Below, piece after piece: positions 5,108-5,632 of a stretch of DNA of 5,632 nt. Made by a program: the position numbers and the translations under genes. Under the pieces are notes generated by a model that was not told the origin of the DNA, did not search any database, and saw only the letters and a list, made by a program, of their open reading frames with translations. The stretch comes from GCA-2699445 sp032127075 (GTDB lineage Bacteria; Actinomycetota; Actinomycetes; S36-B12; GCA-2699445), in the NCBI GenBank assembly GCA_032127075.1, contig JAQAZZ010000034.1, positions 1 through 5,632 on the forward strand. Reading direction: 5' to 3'. How positions within the stretch are numbered: the first letter of the stretch is position 1; the number at the start of each line of letters is the position of its first letter.

Positions 5108-5180
5108 GGCAGTGAACGTCTTCGGACGGATCACTGCCTGCCAGATCGACCTCCGGGTCGTTTCCCGGCTACGGCCGGAA
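5108..5180 (+). promoter_or_regulatory. Cluster of three pre-16S hairpins
   Basis: Three hairpins follow one another immediately before 16S. First, GGCAGTGA (5108-5115) pairs with TCACTGCC (5131-5138), enclosing CGTC-TTCG-GACG with a UUCG tetraloop. Second, CGACC-TCCG-GGTCG spans 5147-5160. Third, CCGGC-TACG-GCCGG spans 5165-5178 and has a UACG tetraloop of the stable UNCG class. They probably organise folding and processing of the 16S precursor. The RNase III stem partner would lie after 16S, beyond the window. Confidence 0.6.
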
Positions 5181-5190
5181 CCATGAAACA

Positions 5191-5632
<442 letters not shown>

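Overview
The window comes from a high-GC actinobacterium (class Actinomycetes). Three things support this: the 16S rRNA 5' portion has actinobacterial signatures, the TyrS closely resembles actinobacterial TyrS with a KFGKT signature, and the rRNA leader carries the TTGAGAACTCAACAGCGTGC element I know from actinobacterial rrn operons. I cannot place it at family level; the 16S resembles Frankiales/Sporichthya-like lineages, but that is only an impression.

Layout. (1) 1-1210 (+): the 3' majority of tyrS, tyrosyl-tRNA synthetase, entering from the left edge. (2) 1211-1335: a short gap with a small hairpin and a possible 18-codon ORF. (3) 1336-2678 (+): a two-gene, ATGA-coupled unit encoding a processive-type family 2 glycosyltransferase and an 82-residue protein with two membrane helices. 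(4) 2718-4154 (-): a convergent gene for a secreted GH26-type glycoside hydrolase with an extraordinarily basic Ala/Arg linker after its signal peptide. (5) 4155-4394: a divergent intergenic region with a 16-bp tandem repeat, a CRP-family-like palindrome and a bulged hairpin in the likely 5' UTR of the next gene. (6) 4395-4565 (+): a 56-residue protein that is little more than an LAYTG sortase-type motif and one hydrophobic helix, closed by a 17-bp perfect-stem terminator. (7) 4566-5190: rRNA operon control region with two good sigma70/HrdB-type promoters and a structured leader. (8) 5191-5632: first ~440 nt of 16S rRNA.

How it may fit together. tyrS and rrn are housekeeping translation genes. 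Between them sits a compact cell-surface module: a membrane glycosyltransferase with a coupled two-helix partner (the layout of PgaC/PgaD-type polysaccharide synthases), a secreted glycosidase that could trim or release the product, and a tiny sortase-motif membrane peptide. The polysaccharide-module reading is inferred from domain logic and gene order; the product is unknown. The most unusual items are the polycationic linker of the GH26 protein, the minimal LAYTG protein with its structured leader, and possible alternative base pairing in the rrn leader.
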